A DNA stretch of 64,000 nucleotides from CAYQDB01 sp964416195 (GTDB lineage Bacteria; Zixibacteria; MSB-5A5; GN15; FEB-12): positions 124,001 through 188,000 of the forward strand of contig CAYQDB010000002.1 of the NCBI GenBank assembly GCA_964416195.1. The letters are read 5' to 3'. The notes under the pieces were generated by a model, which saw only the letters and a list, made by a program, of their open reading frames with translations, had not been told where the DNA came from and searched no databases. The position numbers were made by a program, and so were the translations under genes. Below are positions 8,770 to 16,990 of the stretch, one piece after another (within the stretch, counting starts at the first letter, position 1; the number at the start of each line of letters is the position of its first letter).

Positions 8770-10322
8770 GATAGCACCAATATACCGATTATCAATACTG
8801 TTATCAAGAAAGACCAACTCCCAGCCACATCTCCGATCCTGGTGTAGACGGAATATCCGTCAAGTTTGCCGACTTTGCCTCTCAGCGCCGCCACTTCATA
8901 GACATCCAAACGTTCCCTTATGCGGCCATAGCCGTCCACGATATAGGTGAGGCCGCTGTTGGCGACCCTGGCAAACCAGCAGCGGTTCTCAACAGCGCGG
9001 GTGATGAAAATCTGCGAATGCATGTGAATACCGACCGAGCGACCGAACCACGTGTCGTTGGTAATACCCACGATGAAATCAGCCCCATCGAGAATCATCT
9101 GTCGTACATACTCAGGAAAGGTCGTCTCGAAACATATCAAAACGCCATAGTTGCCTTCAGGAAGATGAAACAAGAAGGTTGAGTCTCCCGGGTAGAAGTC
9201 GGACCACCACTGAACAGAGTAGCGGTCGATAAACGTCAGGTACTTTCTCAAAAACTTCTTCTGCAGAAAGGGCAGGTAATCCTGGTAAGGTACATGCTCG
9301 GAAAACGGCACCAGTTTGACCTTGTCGTAGCGGCGCTCAATTGTCCCCGTGGGATTGACCTGATAGCACGAATTGTAATAGTGCGGTTCTCCGTGTATAT
9401 ACTCTGCGCCCAGAGAGCCGACCAGGTGATACCCCTCCGACTTCCTCACGATGTCACTCACCCGCGCTTGGCAAGGCTGGCTGTGGGAGAGGTAGCACGG
9501 CACCGAGGTTTCTGGCCAGATGTACAGCTTGACGGAGCTATCCGCAACCGACTGCGTCAGTGAGTCGTACAATCGAAAGCTGTGCTCTTCATTCCCTTTG
9601 GCCCATTTCACCTCGAGAGGAACCGAGCCCTGAAGAAGGGCGACATCCAGCGTGCCTTCTATGGGGAAACGGGGCATTGCAATCCAGCCGTAGGCAATCA
9701 GCGCAATAACTGTAGCGGCGGACACCAGACCGGCGGTCAGTCGTCTTTCAGCAGGCAATGACTTACGGAACACCTGCCAGACCAGGACATTGACAGTCAC
9801 AATCAGGAACGAGAGACCGTGCACCGAAATCACCGAGACTATCTGTAGGATGTACAGGTAATATGCCTGCGTGTAACCCAGGTCCGACCACGGGAAAGCA
9901 AACTCGGTAAGGGTGCGGAAGTATTCCATCCCGACCCACAAAAACGGAAGAGAGACGAAACCGATAAGGGGCTTTATGTGATATAGGCGGTGGAAGGTCA
10001 TCAACATGGCGGTATAGTAAAAGGCTACTATGACAACCGCTGTGGCCATCCCCGGCGGGGTGACAAGGGCTACCCAATAGAGGGAGAAGAGGTTGAAAAA
10101 AAAGCCGAAGAAGTACGCTGCGTTAAACGCCTGTCGTCCCTTCAGAGAAGAGATAATCATCAAGGGCCTGACGAGTGCGAACCAGGCCAAAAAGCCGAAG
10201 TACTCCGGATAGAACGAAAGCGAGAGAAGGAACGACCAGATCGTTAGTTCGAGCCGCCGCTTGCGTACGTCGATGTCGGGGGGAAGCAGAATACGGCCGA
10301 TCTTGAGAAGAATGCCTTTCAG
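8709..10322 (-). CDS. lnt: Apolipoprotein N-acyltransferase
   Basis: Inner-membrane enzyme that adds the third acyl chain to lipoproteins. Polytopic N-terminal half followed by a nitrilase-like domain with the expected triad: Glu in IWPETSVP, Lys in YDKVKLVPFSEHVPY and Cys in GVLICFETTFPE. The start is unusual. The first credible standard start in frame (TTG at 10190) would cut off the first membrane segment (WSFLLSLSFYPEYFGFLAW). The in-frame stop is at 10337, and a GAGAGG lies 8 bases before a CTG at 10322, which I take as the start (537 residues, normal for Lnt). It overlaps the end region of gpmI closely, consistent with translational coupling. Confidence 0.9.
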   Translation of the reverse strand: MKGILLKIGRILLPPDIDVRKRRLELTIWSFLLSLSFYPEYFGFLAWFALVRPLMIISSLKGRQAFNAAYFFGFFFNLFSLYWVALVTPPGMATAVVIVAFYYTAMLMTFHRLYHIKPLIGFVSLPFLWVGMEYFRTLTEFAFPWSDLGYTQAYYLYILQIVSVISVHGLSFLIVTVNVLVWQVFRKSLPAERRLTAGLVSAATVIALIAYGWIAMPRFPIEGTLDVALLQGSVPLEVKWAKGNEEHSFRLYDSLTQSVADSSVKLYIWPETSVPCYLSHSQPCQARVSDIVRKSEGYHLVGSLGAEYIHGEPHYYNSCYQVNPTGTIERRYDKVKLVPFSEHVPYQDYLPFLQKKFLRKYLTFIDRYSVQWWSDFYPGDSTFLFHLPEGNYGVLICFETTFPEYVRQMILDGADFIVGITNDTWFGRSVGIHMHSQIFITRAVENRCWFARVANSGLTYIVDGYGRIRERLDVYEVAALRGKVGKLDGYSVYTRIGDVAGSWSFLITVLIIGILVLSWIGKKALASHAAPSSSQHH

Positions 10323-10326
10323 AGAA

Positions 10327-11880
10327 TCAACCTCTCAGAATAAGTGATTTGCCGGTCATTTCCTTGGGGATGTCGAGCCCGAGAATGTCAAGGATAGTGG
10401 GCGCGATATCCGCCAGAACCCCTCCCTCCCTCAAGCGCACGGGGCTGGAGGAGCCCTTCCCCGGTTTGCCCAATGGGTCATATAATATACAAGGGACAAG
10501 GTTGGTGGTGTGGGCTGTCCAAGGGCCACCTGTATCCGGGTCGATCATCATTTCAGCATTGCCGTGGTCGGCGGTAATTATTGCTATGCCATTCTGACTA
10601 TCTATCGCCTTCAGCAGTTTGCCAAGTCCGGTATCTACCGCCTCTACTGCTCTTTTGGCCGCCTCAAAAATCCCGGTGTGACCAACCATGTCACAGTTGG
10701 CGTAATTCAATACTACGAGATCATACTTGCCGGATGTGATCCTCTTGACAGCGTTATCTGTTACTTTCACCGACGACATTTCCGGTTTCAGATCATACGT
10801 CGCCACCTTTGGTGACGGAATCATGTCGCGGTCTTCACCTTCGAACGGTTTCTCAGTTCCACCGTTGAAGAAGAATGTGACATGGGCATACTTCTCTGTC
10901 TCTGCAGTGCGAAGCTGTTTAAGACCTGCTTTTGAAAGCACCTCGCCCAGTATGTTTTTCAGTTTCATGGGGTGAAAAGCCACTTTCGCTTCGAACATCT
11001 TGGTGTCGTAGTTGGTCATTGTGACCAATTCCACTTTTGGATTGTCAGGATGGCTAATACCGTCAATGTTGTATCCGAGAAACATGTAGCAAAGCTGCCG
11101 AACCCGGTCGGAACGGAAGTTGAAGAATAGTGACAAATCCCCCTCTTTAAGACGACCGACCCCGGGAGAGCCAAGGTCAATAACAAGAGGTACGATAAAC
11201 TCGTCGGTAACACCATCGGCATAAGAAGCCTGTATTGCCTCAACCGGATCGGTGAATTTCCGCCCCTCGCCATACACAATAGCCCTGTATGCCTTGTCGG
11301 TGCGATCCCAGCGCTTGTCCCGGTCCATCCCGTAGTACCGCCCGCAGATGGTCGAGACCCTGCCGAGGCCTATTTCGTCAAGTTTCTTGGTAACATCAGC
11401 CATGTAGTTCTGGCCTGATGTGGGTGGCGTGTCACGCCCGTCCATAAAAGCATGGAGGTACAGCTCTTTCACGTTGTTGCGCTTGGCCAGTTCCACCAGG
11501 GCGTACAAGTGTTCCAGCGACGAGTGCACGCAGCCATCTGAGACCAAACCGAACAGGTGAATCGCTTTCCCTTCAATCGCAGCGCGTGACATACCGGCGA
11601 TGAGGGTTTCGTTGTCGAAGAAATCACCATCGGCGATAGCTTTGTCGATGCGGGTTATCTCCTGGTAGACGACCCTTCCAGCGCCGAGATTGAGATGCCC
11701 CACCTCGCTGTTGCCCATCTGACCTTCCGGCAACCCGACAGCCGGACCGGAACCGTCGATCTTGGTATGGGCGCACTCAGCGATCAATCTATCGTAGTTA
11801 GGCTTGCGGGCGGCGGCGATAGCGTTATCTGGTGTCGCCTCGCGCAGTCCAAACCCATCCATGATACACAGCAGAACCAT
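10327..11880 (-). CDS. gpmI: 2,3-bisphosphoglycerate-independent phosphoglycerate mutase
   Basis: Glycolytic enzyme interconverting 3- and 2-phosphoglycerate with two Mn ions. 517 residues, full length. The phosphatase part starts with LLCIMDGFGL (metal-binding Asp), the phosphoserine nucleophile is in GQMGNSEVGHLNLGAGR, and further metal ligands are in DMVGHTG and ADHGNAEM. ATG start at 11880, three bases after the purM stop. It is separated from the other glycolytic genes of the window (25.9-31.3 kb) and sits instead between purM and lnt. Confidence 0.97.
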   Translation of the reverse strand: MVLLCIMDGFGLREATPDNAIAAARKPNYDRLIAECAHTKIDGSGPAVGLPEGQMGNSEVGHLNLGAGRVVYQEITRIDKAIADGDFFDNETLIAGMSRAAIEGKAIHLFGLVSDGCVHSSLEHLYALVELAKRNNVKELYLHAFMDGRDTPPTSGQNYMADVTKKLDEIGLGRVSTICGRYYGMDRDKRWDRTDKAYRAIVYGEGRKFTDPVEAIQASYADGVTDEFIVPLVIDLGSPGVGRLKEGDLSLFFNFRSDRVRQLCYMFLGYNIDGISHPDNPKVELVTMTNYDTKMFEAKVAFHPMKLKNILGEVLSKAGLKQLRTAETEKYAHVTFFFNGGTEKPFEGEDRDMIPSPKVATYDLKPEMSSVKVTDNAVKRITSGKYDLVVLNYANCDMVGHTGIFEAAKRAVEAVDTGLGKLLKAIDSQNGIAIITADHGNAEMMIDPDTGGPWTAHTTNLVPCILYDPLGKPGKGSSSPVRLREGGVLADIAPTILDILGLDIPKEMTGKSLILRG

Positions 11881-11883
11881 GAT

Positions 11884-12936
11884 CTAATCCACCAACTTCA
11901 CCGACTTTTCCCCTGGTTTGATCTTACCAATCCGATAGGTCACTTCACCATTTTCTTTTAGGTCATTAATAATTCTGTCGGCGTCTTGTTCCGCTACCAC
12001 CAGAATAAACCCGATCCCCATGTTAAACGTGGAGTAGATGTCAACAGGATCAATATTGCCCGCTTTCTTGAGGTAGTCAAAAATCGGCAGTACCGGCCAG
12101 CTCCCCTTGACGATTTCGGCATCGACATTGTCCGGTAGAACCCGCTTGAGATTACCCGGAATCCCGCCGCCGGTGATGTGAGCCATGCCATGAATGTTGA
12201 ACTTCTCAAGCAAAGGACGAACGATCGGTGCGTAACAGCGATGGACACTCAAGAGTGCTTTATTAATAGTGGTTCCAAGCTCGTCTATCATGTCGCCCGG
12301 CTTTAGCTTGGCGATTTCAAAGGCTACTTTGCGGGCCAGCGTGTAGCCGTTGGTGTGCAGGCCGTTTGATGGTAGGCCAATACAGACGTCGCCTGCCATA
12401 ATCGCTGATCCGTCTATTATCTTATCTTGGTCAACTACTCCCACGACGAAGCCAACTAGGTCATACTCGCCGGGATGGTAGAAATCCGGCAGTTCCGCCG
12501 TTTCCCCACCGATAAGGGCGACTCCGGCGTTTTTGCATCCTCGTGCAACCCCAGACACAACTTCGGCAATAACCTCGGGCTTCAGCTTATCTACAGCAAT
12601 ATAATCGAGGAAGAAAAGCGGCTTGGCACCATGGACAAGAATGTCGTCGATACAGTGATTGACCAGGTCCTCGCCGACGGTGTCGTGTTTGTCTGTCAAA
12701 AAGGCCAGTTTGAGCTTAGTCCCTACACTGTCAGTGGAAGAAACGAAAACCGGGTTCTTAATGTCAGCCATATCCGGTTTGAAGAAGCCGCCAAATGCCC
12801 CGATTCCCGTAAGCACCTGGCTGTTAAATGTCTCCTGTGCCAGCTTCTTAATCCGCTCGACAGCCTCATCACCGGCTTTTATATCTACCCCGCTGTCCGC
12901 GTACGTAATCGTGTTCTTAGTATCTTTCTTTGACAT
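11884..12936 (-). CDS. purM: Phosphoribosylformylglycinamidine cyclo-ligase (AIR synthetase)
   Basis: Fifth step of purine synthesis, ATP-dependent ring closure of FGAM to AIR. 350 residues, normal length. N-terminal ITYADSGVDIKAGDEAVERI, GGETAELPDFYHPGEYD and the C-terminal domain motif HITGGGIPGNLKRVLP are all intact. First gene of the minus-strand run extending to 3322. There is no ribosome site before ATG 12936; a strong -10 sits only five bases upstream, so the message is probably leaderless. Confidence 0.97.
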   Translation of the reverse strand: MSKKDTKNTITYADSGVDIKAGDEAVERIKKLAQETFNSQVLTGIGAFGGFFKPDMADIKNPVFVSSTDSVGTKLKLAFLTDKHDTVGEDLVNHCIDDILVHGAKPLFFLDYIAVDKLKPEVIAEVVSGVARGCKNAGVALIGGETAELPDFYHPGEYDLVGFVVGVVDQDKIIDGSAIMAGDVCIGLPSNGLHTNGYTLARKVAFEIAKLKPGDMIDELGTTINKALLSVHRCYAPIVRPLLEKFNIHGMAHITGGGIPGNLKRVLPDNVDAEIVKGSWPVLPIFDYLKKAGNIDPVDIYSTFNMGIGFILVVAEQDADRIINDLKENGEVTYRIGKIKPGEKSVKLVD

Positions 12937-12941
12937 AGCAG

Positions 12942-12970
12942 TATATAAGTTGGCACTATGCGAAAGTCAA
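12942..12970 (-). promoter_or_regulatory. Sigma-70-type promoter of purM, probably leaderless
   Basis: TTGACT (12965-12970), a 17-base spacer and TATATA (12942-12947). The ATG of purM at 12936 is only five bases beyond the -10, so the expected transcription start falls on or next to the A of the start codon. No Shine-Dalgarno sequence lies between them. Confidence 0.7.
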
Positions 12971-13003
12971 CAGAGGATAGCGGCATCGTTATTCCTCGTG
13001 GGC

Positions 13004-13212
13004 GGCAGATATCCAGAGGCTGTCCCAAAAGAGCGTTTGTGGCGTTTCGCAGGGTCTTGCTCACGACGAAGTCGGGAGTGTTACCCTGCGAGTGGCCTAC
13101 CAAGTGCTTGCGCCCCAAAGGCGTTTCTTTTCGGTCGGGTCACACCTCGCCTCAGGGCGAGCCAAGACCCAACCGAACATCAGACTTGTGGGACAACCTC
13201 TCCACATCTGCC
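13004..13212. repeat. MITE-like element with 24-base terminal inverted repeats
   Basis: Terminal arms 13004-13027 and 13189-13212 pair at 20 of 24 positions (core GGCAGAT and AGAGG..TGTCCCA). The interior is GC-rich and carries an open frame in more than one register, none with a recognisable domain. The left arm recurs, inverted, near 14310-14335, so this looks like a dispersed non-autonomous element between purM and the methyltransferase gene. It fills most of the 373-base gap 12937-13309. Confidence 0.6.
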
Positions 13213-13309
13213 GACCTCAATATCTTGGGGAATGAGAAGATGGTAAGCATTGATATTGACACTCATCGCTTATGGTCTATTTTATGCTGGTAAGGAAGGA
13301 TAAAACTAC

Positions 13310-14092
13310 ATGGACCAAACCCCATACTCATTTCCCGAAGTCTACGACATAGCGTTCACTTTCAGGGACTACCCTAAAGCAGTGGATTTTCTCATTGCAG
13401 CCGCATCGCAAGCCGGACTTACGAAAATCACCTCGATGGTTGAGTTCGGCTGCGGGCCTGGACAATACTGCCGTGAGTTCAGCCGAAGGGGGGTTGTCTC
13501 CTATGGAATCGATCGCTCACCTGAAATGGTGCTTTATGCTTGGAAGCTGTGTGAGCAGGAGAAACTGGACTGCGAGATAATTGAAGCTGACGTTCGTTCT
13601 TTCAAGCTGCCCGAGCCGGTCGAGCTGGCGGTGTGCATGATGGCGACGTTCAACCTCTTGCTGACCAATGAGGATACAATAGAGCATTTTCGCAGCGTAG
13701 CTGACAATCTGGTCAAGAGTGGGTTGTACGTTATTGAGCTCAGTCATCCCCGTGATGTGTTCGGTCCCCGCAGTAGCACCAATTACGAGTGGGAGATGGA
13801 AAGAGACGGCATCAAAGTCAAGACTGATTGGGGTAGTGATGCTAAAGTCGACCCCTTAACGGAGGTGGAGACCGGCACTATTATATATACTGTCGGAAAG
13901 GATGGCGCTATTGAGCGGTTTATCAGCCGCGAACAGTGGCGTGATATTACTTTCGGGCTGATCAAGGCGCTCATAGATTTGTCACAGCGGTTCGAGATCG
14001 TAGCTACGTATGGCGACCTCGATCTTACGGTACCGTTTGACAACGATAAGAAGGCCTGGCGCATGGTGCTGGTCCTGCGCAAGAATAGATAG
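13310..14092 (+). CDS. Class I SAM-dependent methyltransferase
   Basis: 260 residues. Motif I for S-adenosylmethionine binding is VEFGCGPGQYCREF (about residues 44-57), followed by an acidic residue at the end of beta-2 in YGIDRSPEMV and motif IV-like VELAVCMMATFNLL. ATG 13310 has GGAAGGA upstream. It stands alone between two repeat elements and is convergent with rluD. No methyl acceptor can be inferred; the fold also covers small-molecule and protein methyltransferases. Confidence 0.78.
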   Translation: MDQTPYSFPEVYDIAFTFRDYPKAVDFLIAAASQAGLTKITSMVEFGCGPGQYCREFSRRGVVSYGIDRSPEMVLYAWKLCEQEKLDCEIIEADVRSFKLPEPVELAVCMMATFNLLLTNEDTIEHFRSVADNLVKSGLYVIELSHPRDVFGPRSSTNYEWEMERDGIKVKTDWGSDAKVDPLTEVETGTIIYTVGKDGAIERFISREQWRDITFGLIKALIDLSQRFEIVATYGDLDLTVPFDNDKKAWRMVLVLRKNR

Positions 14093-14230
14093 AATAGCCT
14101 TATCCCCATTTTGCAATTTGTTGATCTCCTATTTTTGGTCGTGGAGGATGAGGAGTGGTCATCCCGTAAGTTTGGTCCTAACATTCATGTATTTACACTA
14201 GGCGAAGTCACAGCTCGCCAACTCCGCGTA

Positions 14231-14338
14231 GCGGCGGGCTTTATGTCCGCCGTCAATTGGTGGGAGACAAGCCCCCACCCTACACGAGCCAGAATAATCG
14301 CCTTCTGAGACAGCCTCTGGACATCTGCGGCCTACGAT
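14231..14338. repeat. Composite palindromic repeat related to 13004-13212 and 3262-3321
   Basis: Holds hairpins GGCGG/CCGCC (14233-14237, 14247-14251) and GGTGGG/CCCACC (14259-14264, 14274-14279), followed by a segment near 14312-14335 whose complement matches the left arm of the 13004 element at about 23 of 26 bases. It lies in the 297-base gap between convergent genes and may end transcription from both sides. Confidence 0.55.
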
Positions 14339-14389
14339 ACTTGGTCACAGTGGATGAGGATGTCTGCTATGCAGAGGGATGGTACCCTC

Positions 14390-15385
14390 TCACCGTCCTT
14401 CCTTGTCCAATAGCTCTAACACACGCTCAAAATCTTCCGGTGGCTTGGTTTCAAGTAGGATAGCCTGTCCACCTACCGGGTGAGTGAACTCCAGTCGTGT
14501 TGCGTGTAGCGCTTGACGGTCGATCTGAGCCAGGAGTCGTTTTCCAAATTGTTGCTCCGGGCCGAAGATACCTTTATTCCATTTGTGACGGCCGCCGTAG
14601 TCGGGGTCGCCGAAAACCGGATGGCCAAGATGCGAGAAATGAACGCGTATCTGGTGCGTCCGCCCGGTGTGGAGCTGTACTTCCAATAAGTCATAGATGC
14701 GAAAACGGTCAATCAACTTGTAGCTTGTCTTTGCTGCCCGGCTGCCGACGCCTGTGACGCTCATTTTTTTTCTGTCTTTTGACGACCGCCCAATCGGCAG
14801 GTCGATCAGACCCTGTTCTTCACGAACATGCCCGCAGATGAGAGCCAGGTAGGTGCGCTTGATTTCGCGCTTTTGCATCTGTTGCTGCAGCTTGTAGTAG
14901 GTGTCATCAGTCTTGGCCACCAGAATCAGTCCGGAAGTATTTTTGTCAAGGCGGTGGACGATGCCGGGGCGTTCATAACCCGACCCCTTAGCCAACTTCC
15001 CAAAATGATGGATCAGCGCGTTAACAAGAGTGCCGGTGTAGTTACCCGCTCCCGGATGTGTCACCAGGCCTGCCGGTTTGTTGACGACAGCAAGGAACTC
15101 ATCTTCATAAGCAATATCGAGCGGGATGTCTTCGCCAACTATGTCGACCTTCGGTGGGGGAGGGATAGTCACTGATATGGTTTCGCTGCCCTTTAGAATG
15201 TGATTCTTGGCGATAGCTTTGCCGTTGACCAGGATAAGCCCATTAATAATTAACATCTGAATTCGTGTGCGGGTGATGTCGATTTCTGGGTGAGAGGCAA
15301 GAAAACGATCCAGCCGCTCGGGCTTCATGTCAGACGGAGCCTTTATCTCTACCGACGAAGTCGTGCTGTTACCGTCTGTGACCAT
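14390..15385 (-). CDS. rluD: RluA-family 23S rRNA pseudouridine synthase (RluD-like)
   Basis: 331 residues. An N-terminal S4 RNA-binding domain (RLDRFLASHPEIDITRTRIQ) precedes the catalytic domain with GIVHRLDKNTSGLILVAKT, where the Asp of HRLD is the nucleophile. RTHQIRVHFSHLGHPVFGD is the second family motif. Length and domain order match RluD/RluC; the exact uridine positions modified cannot be decided. Last gene of the ftsE operon, nine bases after pdxJ. Confidence 0.9.
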   Translation of the reverse strand: MVTDGNSTTSSVEIKAPSDMKPERLDRFLASHPEIDITRTRIQMLIINGLILVNGKAIAKNHILKGSETISVTIPPPPKVDIVGEDIPLDIAYEDEFLAVVNKPAGLVTHPGAGNYTGTLVNALIHHFGKLAKGSGYERPGIVHRLDKNTSGLILVAKTDDTYYKLQQQMQKREIKRTYLALICGHVREEQGLIDLPIGRSSKDRKKMSVTGVGSRAAKTSYKLIDRFRIYDLLEVQLHTGRTHQIRVHFSHLGHPVFGDPDYGGRHKWNKGIFGPEQQFGKRLLAQIDRQALHATRLEFTHPVGGQAILLETKPPEDFERVLELLDKEGR

Positions 15386-15393
15386 GAAACAGG

Positions 15394-16125
15394 CTATGGG
15401 TTGTGTTGTCGGGGTTGAATCAGTGGGATCATTTCACGGACGGCGCGATCAAACCCCACCAGCATTGCCTTGGCACAGATAGCATGACCGATTACGAATT
15501 CGTCGATACACCCTAGCTCGACCAGAGGCGGAACGTTCTTGTAGCTGATGCCACGACCGCAATGAACAGCGAGGTTGGCTTTGGAAGCCGCTTGTACGGC
15601 TCGATCAATACGGTCGAGTTCCGTCTGAGCCTCTTCAACGGTCCTTGCTTCGGTATAGCCGGTGCAGTTAATAAGCACTGCCGAAGCTCCGGCTTTGGCT
15701 GCTCCCCTGATCTGATTGATCTCCGGATCGACGAAGAAGCAGACGTTGACTCCCACAGCAGTAAACCGTGACGTGATGTCGTTGAAATCGATCGGCGCAG
15801 AGTCAAACTCGATAGGTGAAACCGGGCTGCTGCTGTCGGTATGGTCGGCTACCAGGGTTACCATCCAGGGCTTCACTTCGAGGGCGCGTTCGATGATATC
15901 GTCTGTCGGTGGCATCTCCAGCGTTAGCTTGGTTTTAACGACGCCTTTCAAGAGATACAGGTCGCGATGGCGGATGTACTTGCGGTCGTACCGAAGCTGA
16001 ATAGCAATTCCATCGGCCCCTGCCAACTCCGCCAGGACAGCCGCCTGCGCCGGGTCTGGCTCATTGAGCCGCCGGACTTCCCGCATCGCGGCGACTAAGT
16101 CCAGCTTTACGGATAAAAGAGGCAA
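15394..16125 (-). CDS. pdxJ: PdxJ-family protein (pyridoxine 5'-phosphate synthase), degenerate active site
   Basis: 243 residues, PdxJ length and TIM-barrel pattern: PDPAQAAVLAELAGADGIAI, LTLEMPPTDD and EFVIGHAICAKAM. PdxJ condenses aminoacetone phosphate with deoxyxylulose phosphate to make vitamin B6. Compared with the E. coli enzyme from memory, catalytic Glu72 is kept (Glu70 here), but His45 is Gln43, His193 is Arg191, and the phosphate-site Asn9 and His12 are Lys7 and Leu10. The protein may therefore be a divergent PdxJ or a homologue with another reaction. TTG start at 16125. It sits between rsmA and rluD in a tight operon. Confidence 0.8.
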   Translation of the reverse strand: MPLLSVKLDLVAAMREVRRLNEPDPAQAAVLAELAGADGIAIQLRYDRKYIRHRDLYLLKGVVKTKLTLEMPPTDDIIERALEVKPWMVTLVADHTDSSSPVSPIEFDSAPIDFNDITSRFTAVGVNVCFFVDPEINQIRGAAKAGASAVLINCTGYTEARTVEEAQTELDRIDRAVQAASKANLAVHCGRGISYKNVPPLVELGCIDEFVIGHAICAKAMLVGFDRAVREMIPLIQPRQHNP

Positions 16126-16171
16126 GGTTCACTCCCGGTTAGGGTTCGTTATTACAAGTGCTTGCGCACAG

Positions 16172-16987
16172 CTAAGTGCTTTGTACTTGTAGAATGTTAC
16201 GCTTGATCAAGCAGTCCGTCAATGTCAAAAACTCGGCTGTCGACAACTGTTCCGCACGGCATTTTTCCGGAAAACCTGACTCGCGAAGAATCTCCCGCGC
16301 ATCTTGAGGTTGCGAGATTATGTCCGGAACAAGATTATTGACAAGGAGTTTTCGGCGTTGCCGAAAGGAAGTGCGCACTACTCGCTCGAATTGGGTGGGG
16401 TGCTCGATCCGTACCTTCTCTCCGGGTGTAAGTGTTACAACTGTCGAAGTGACTTTTGGTGGTGGCTGGAAATGCCGAGGGGCGACATCAAAACAGTGTG
16501 CCACGTCAAAATGAAGCTGAGTAAAAATCGACAGGGGAGACCAGTTTTTCGTCGCTGGCATTGCAGATAGCCGGGCTGCCATCTCCTTTTGCACCATGAA
16601 GCAGGCATGCGTGATCATGGAGCAGTAGTCGATTGCCCAGTCGATTACAGGGGAGGTTATGTTGAAAGGCAGATTCCCCACCAGCGTGAACCTTGCAAGC
16701 CCGACACTATTGGGATTAAACTTCAGGAAGTCCTGATTGATAAGGCGAAGATTGGAGTGCTTCCCCAATCGCCGGGAGAGGTAAGCGGCGGCCTCGCGGT
16801 CGAACTCGATCGCTACAACTTTAGCGCCAGATTCCACCAGGGGGAGTGTCAAGGCGCCATGTCCAGGGCCGATTTCAACAATTGTCTGTCCATGCTGCGG
16901 GTTTATCAGGTCAAGTATCTTTTTGACAATATCTGGTGATTTTAGGAAGTGCTGGCCGAATCTTTTCTTTGGATGAGAAGTTGACAA
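16172..16987 (-). CDS. rsmA: 16S rRNA dimethyladenosine transferase
   Basis: KsgA/RsmA dimethylates two adjacent adenosines in the 3' end hairpin of 16S rRNA. 271 residues with PKKRFGQHFLKSPDIVKKIL at the N-terminus, SAM motif VEIGPGHGALTLPL and catalytic motif GNLPFNITSPVI (Phe in place of the more common Tyr, seen in some family members). TTG start at 16987, three bases after the tatD stop. Part of the ftsE-rluD operon. Confidence 0.95.
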   Translation of the reverse strand: MSTSHPKKRFGQHFLKSPDIVKKILDLINPQHGQTIVEIGPGHGALTLPLVESGAKVVAIEFDREAAAYLSRRLGKHSNLRLINQDFLKFNPNSVGLARFTLVGNLPFNITSPVIDWAIDYCSMITHACFMVQKEMAARLSAMPATKNWSPLSIFTQLHFDVAHCFDVAPRHFQPPPKVTSTVVTLTPGEKVRIEHPTQFERVVRTSFRQRRKLLVNNLVPDIISQPQDAREILRESGFPEKCRAEQLSTAEFLTLTDCLIKRNILQVQST

Positions 16988-16990
16988 GGA

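Noticed and set aside
12958..13293. Open frame of 111 residues between purM and the methyltransferase
   Set aside because: It lies within the 13004-13212 inverted-repeat element, several frames are open there, and the composition is not protein-like.
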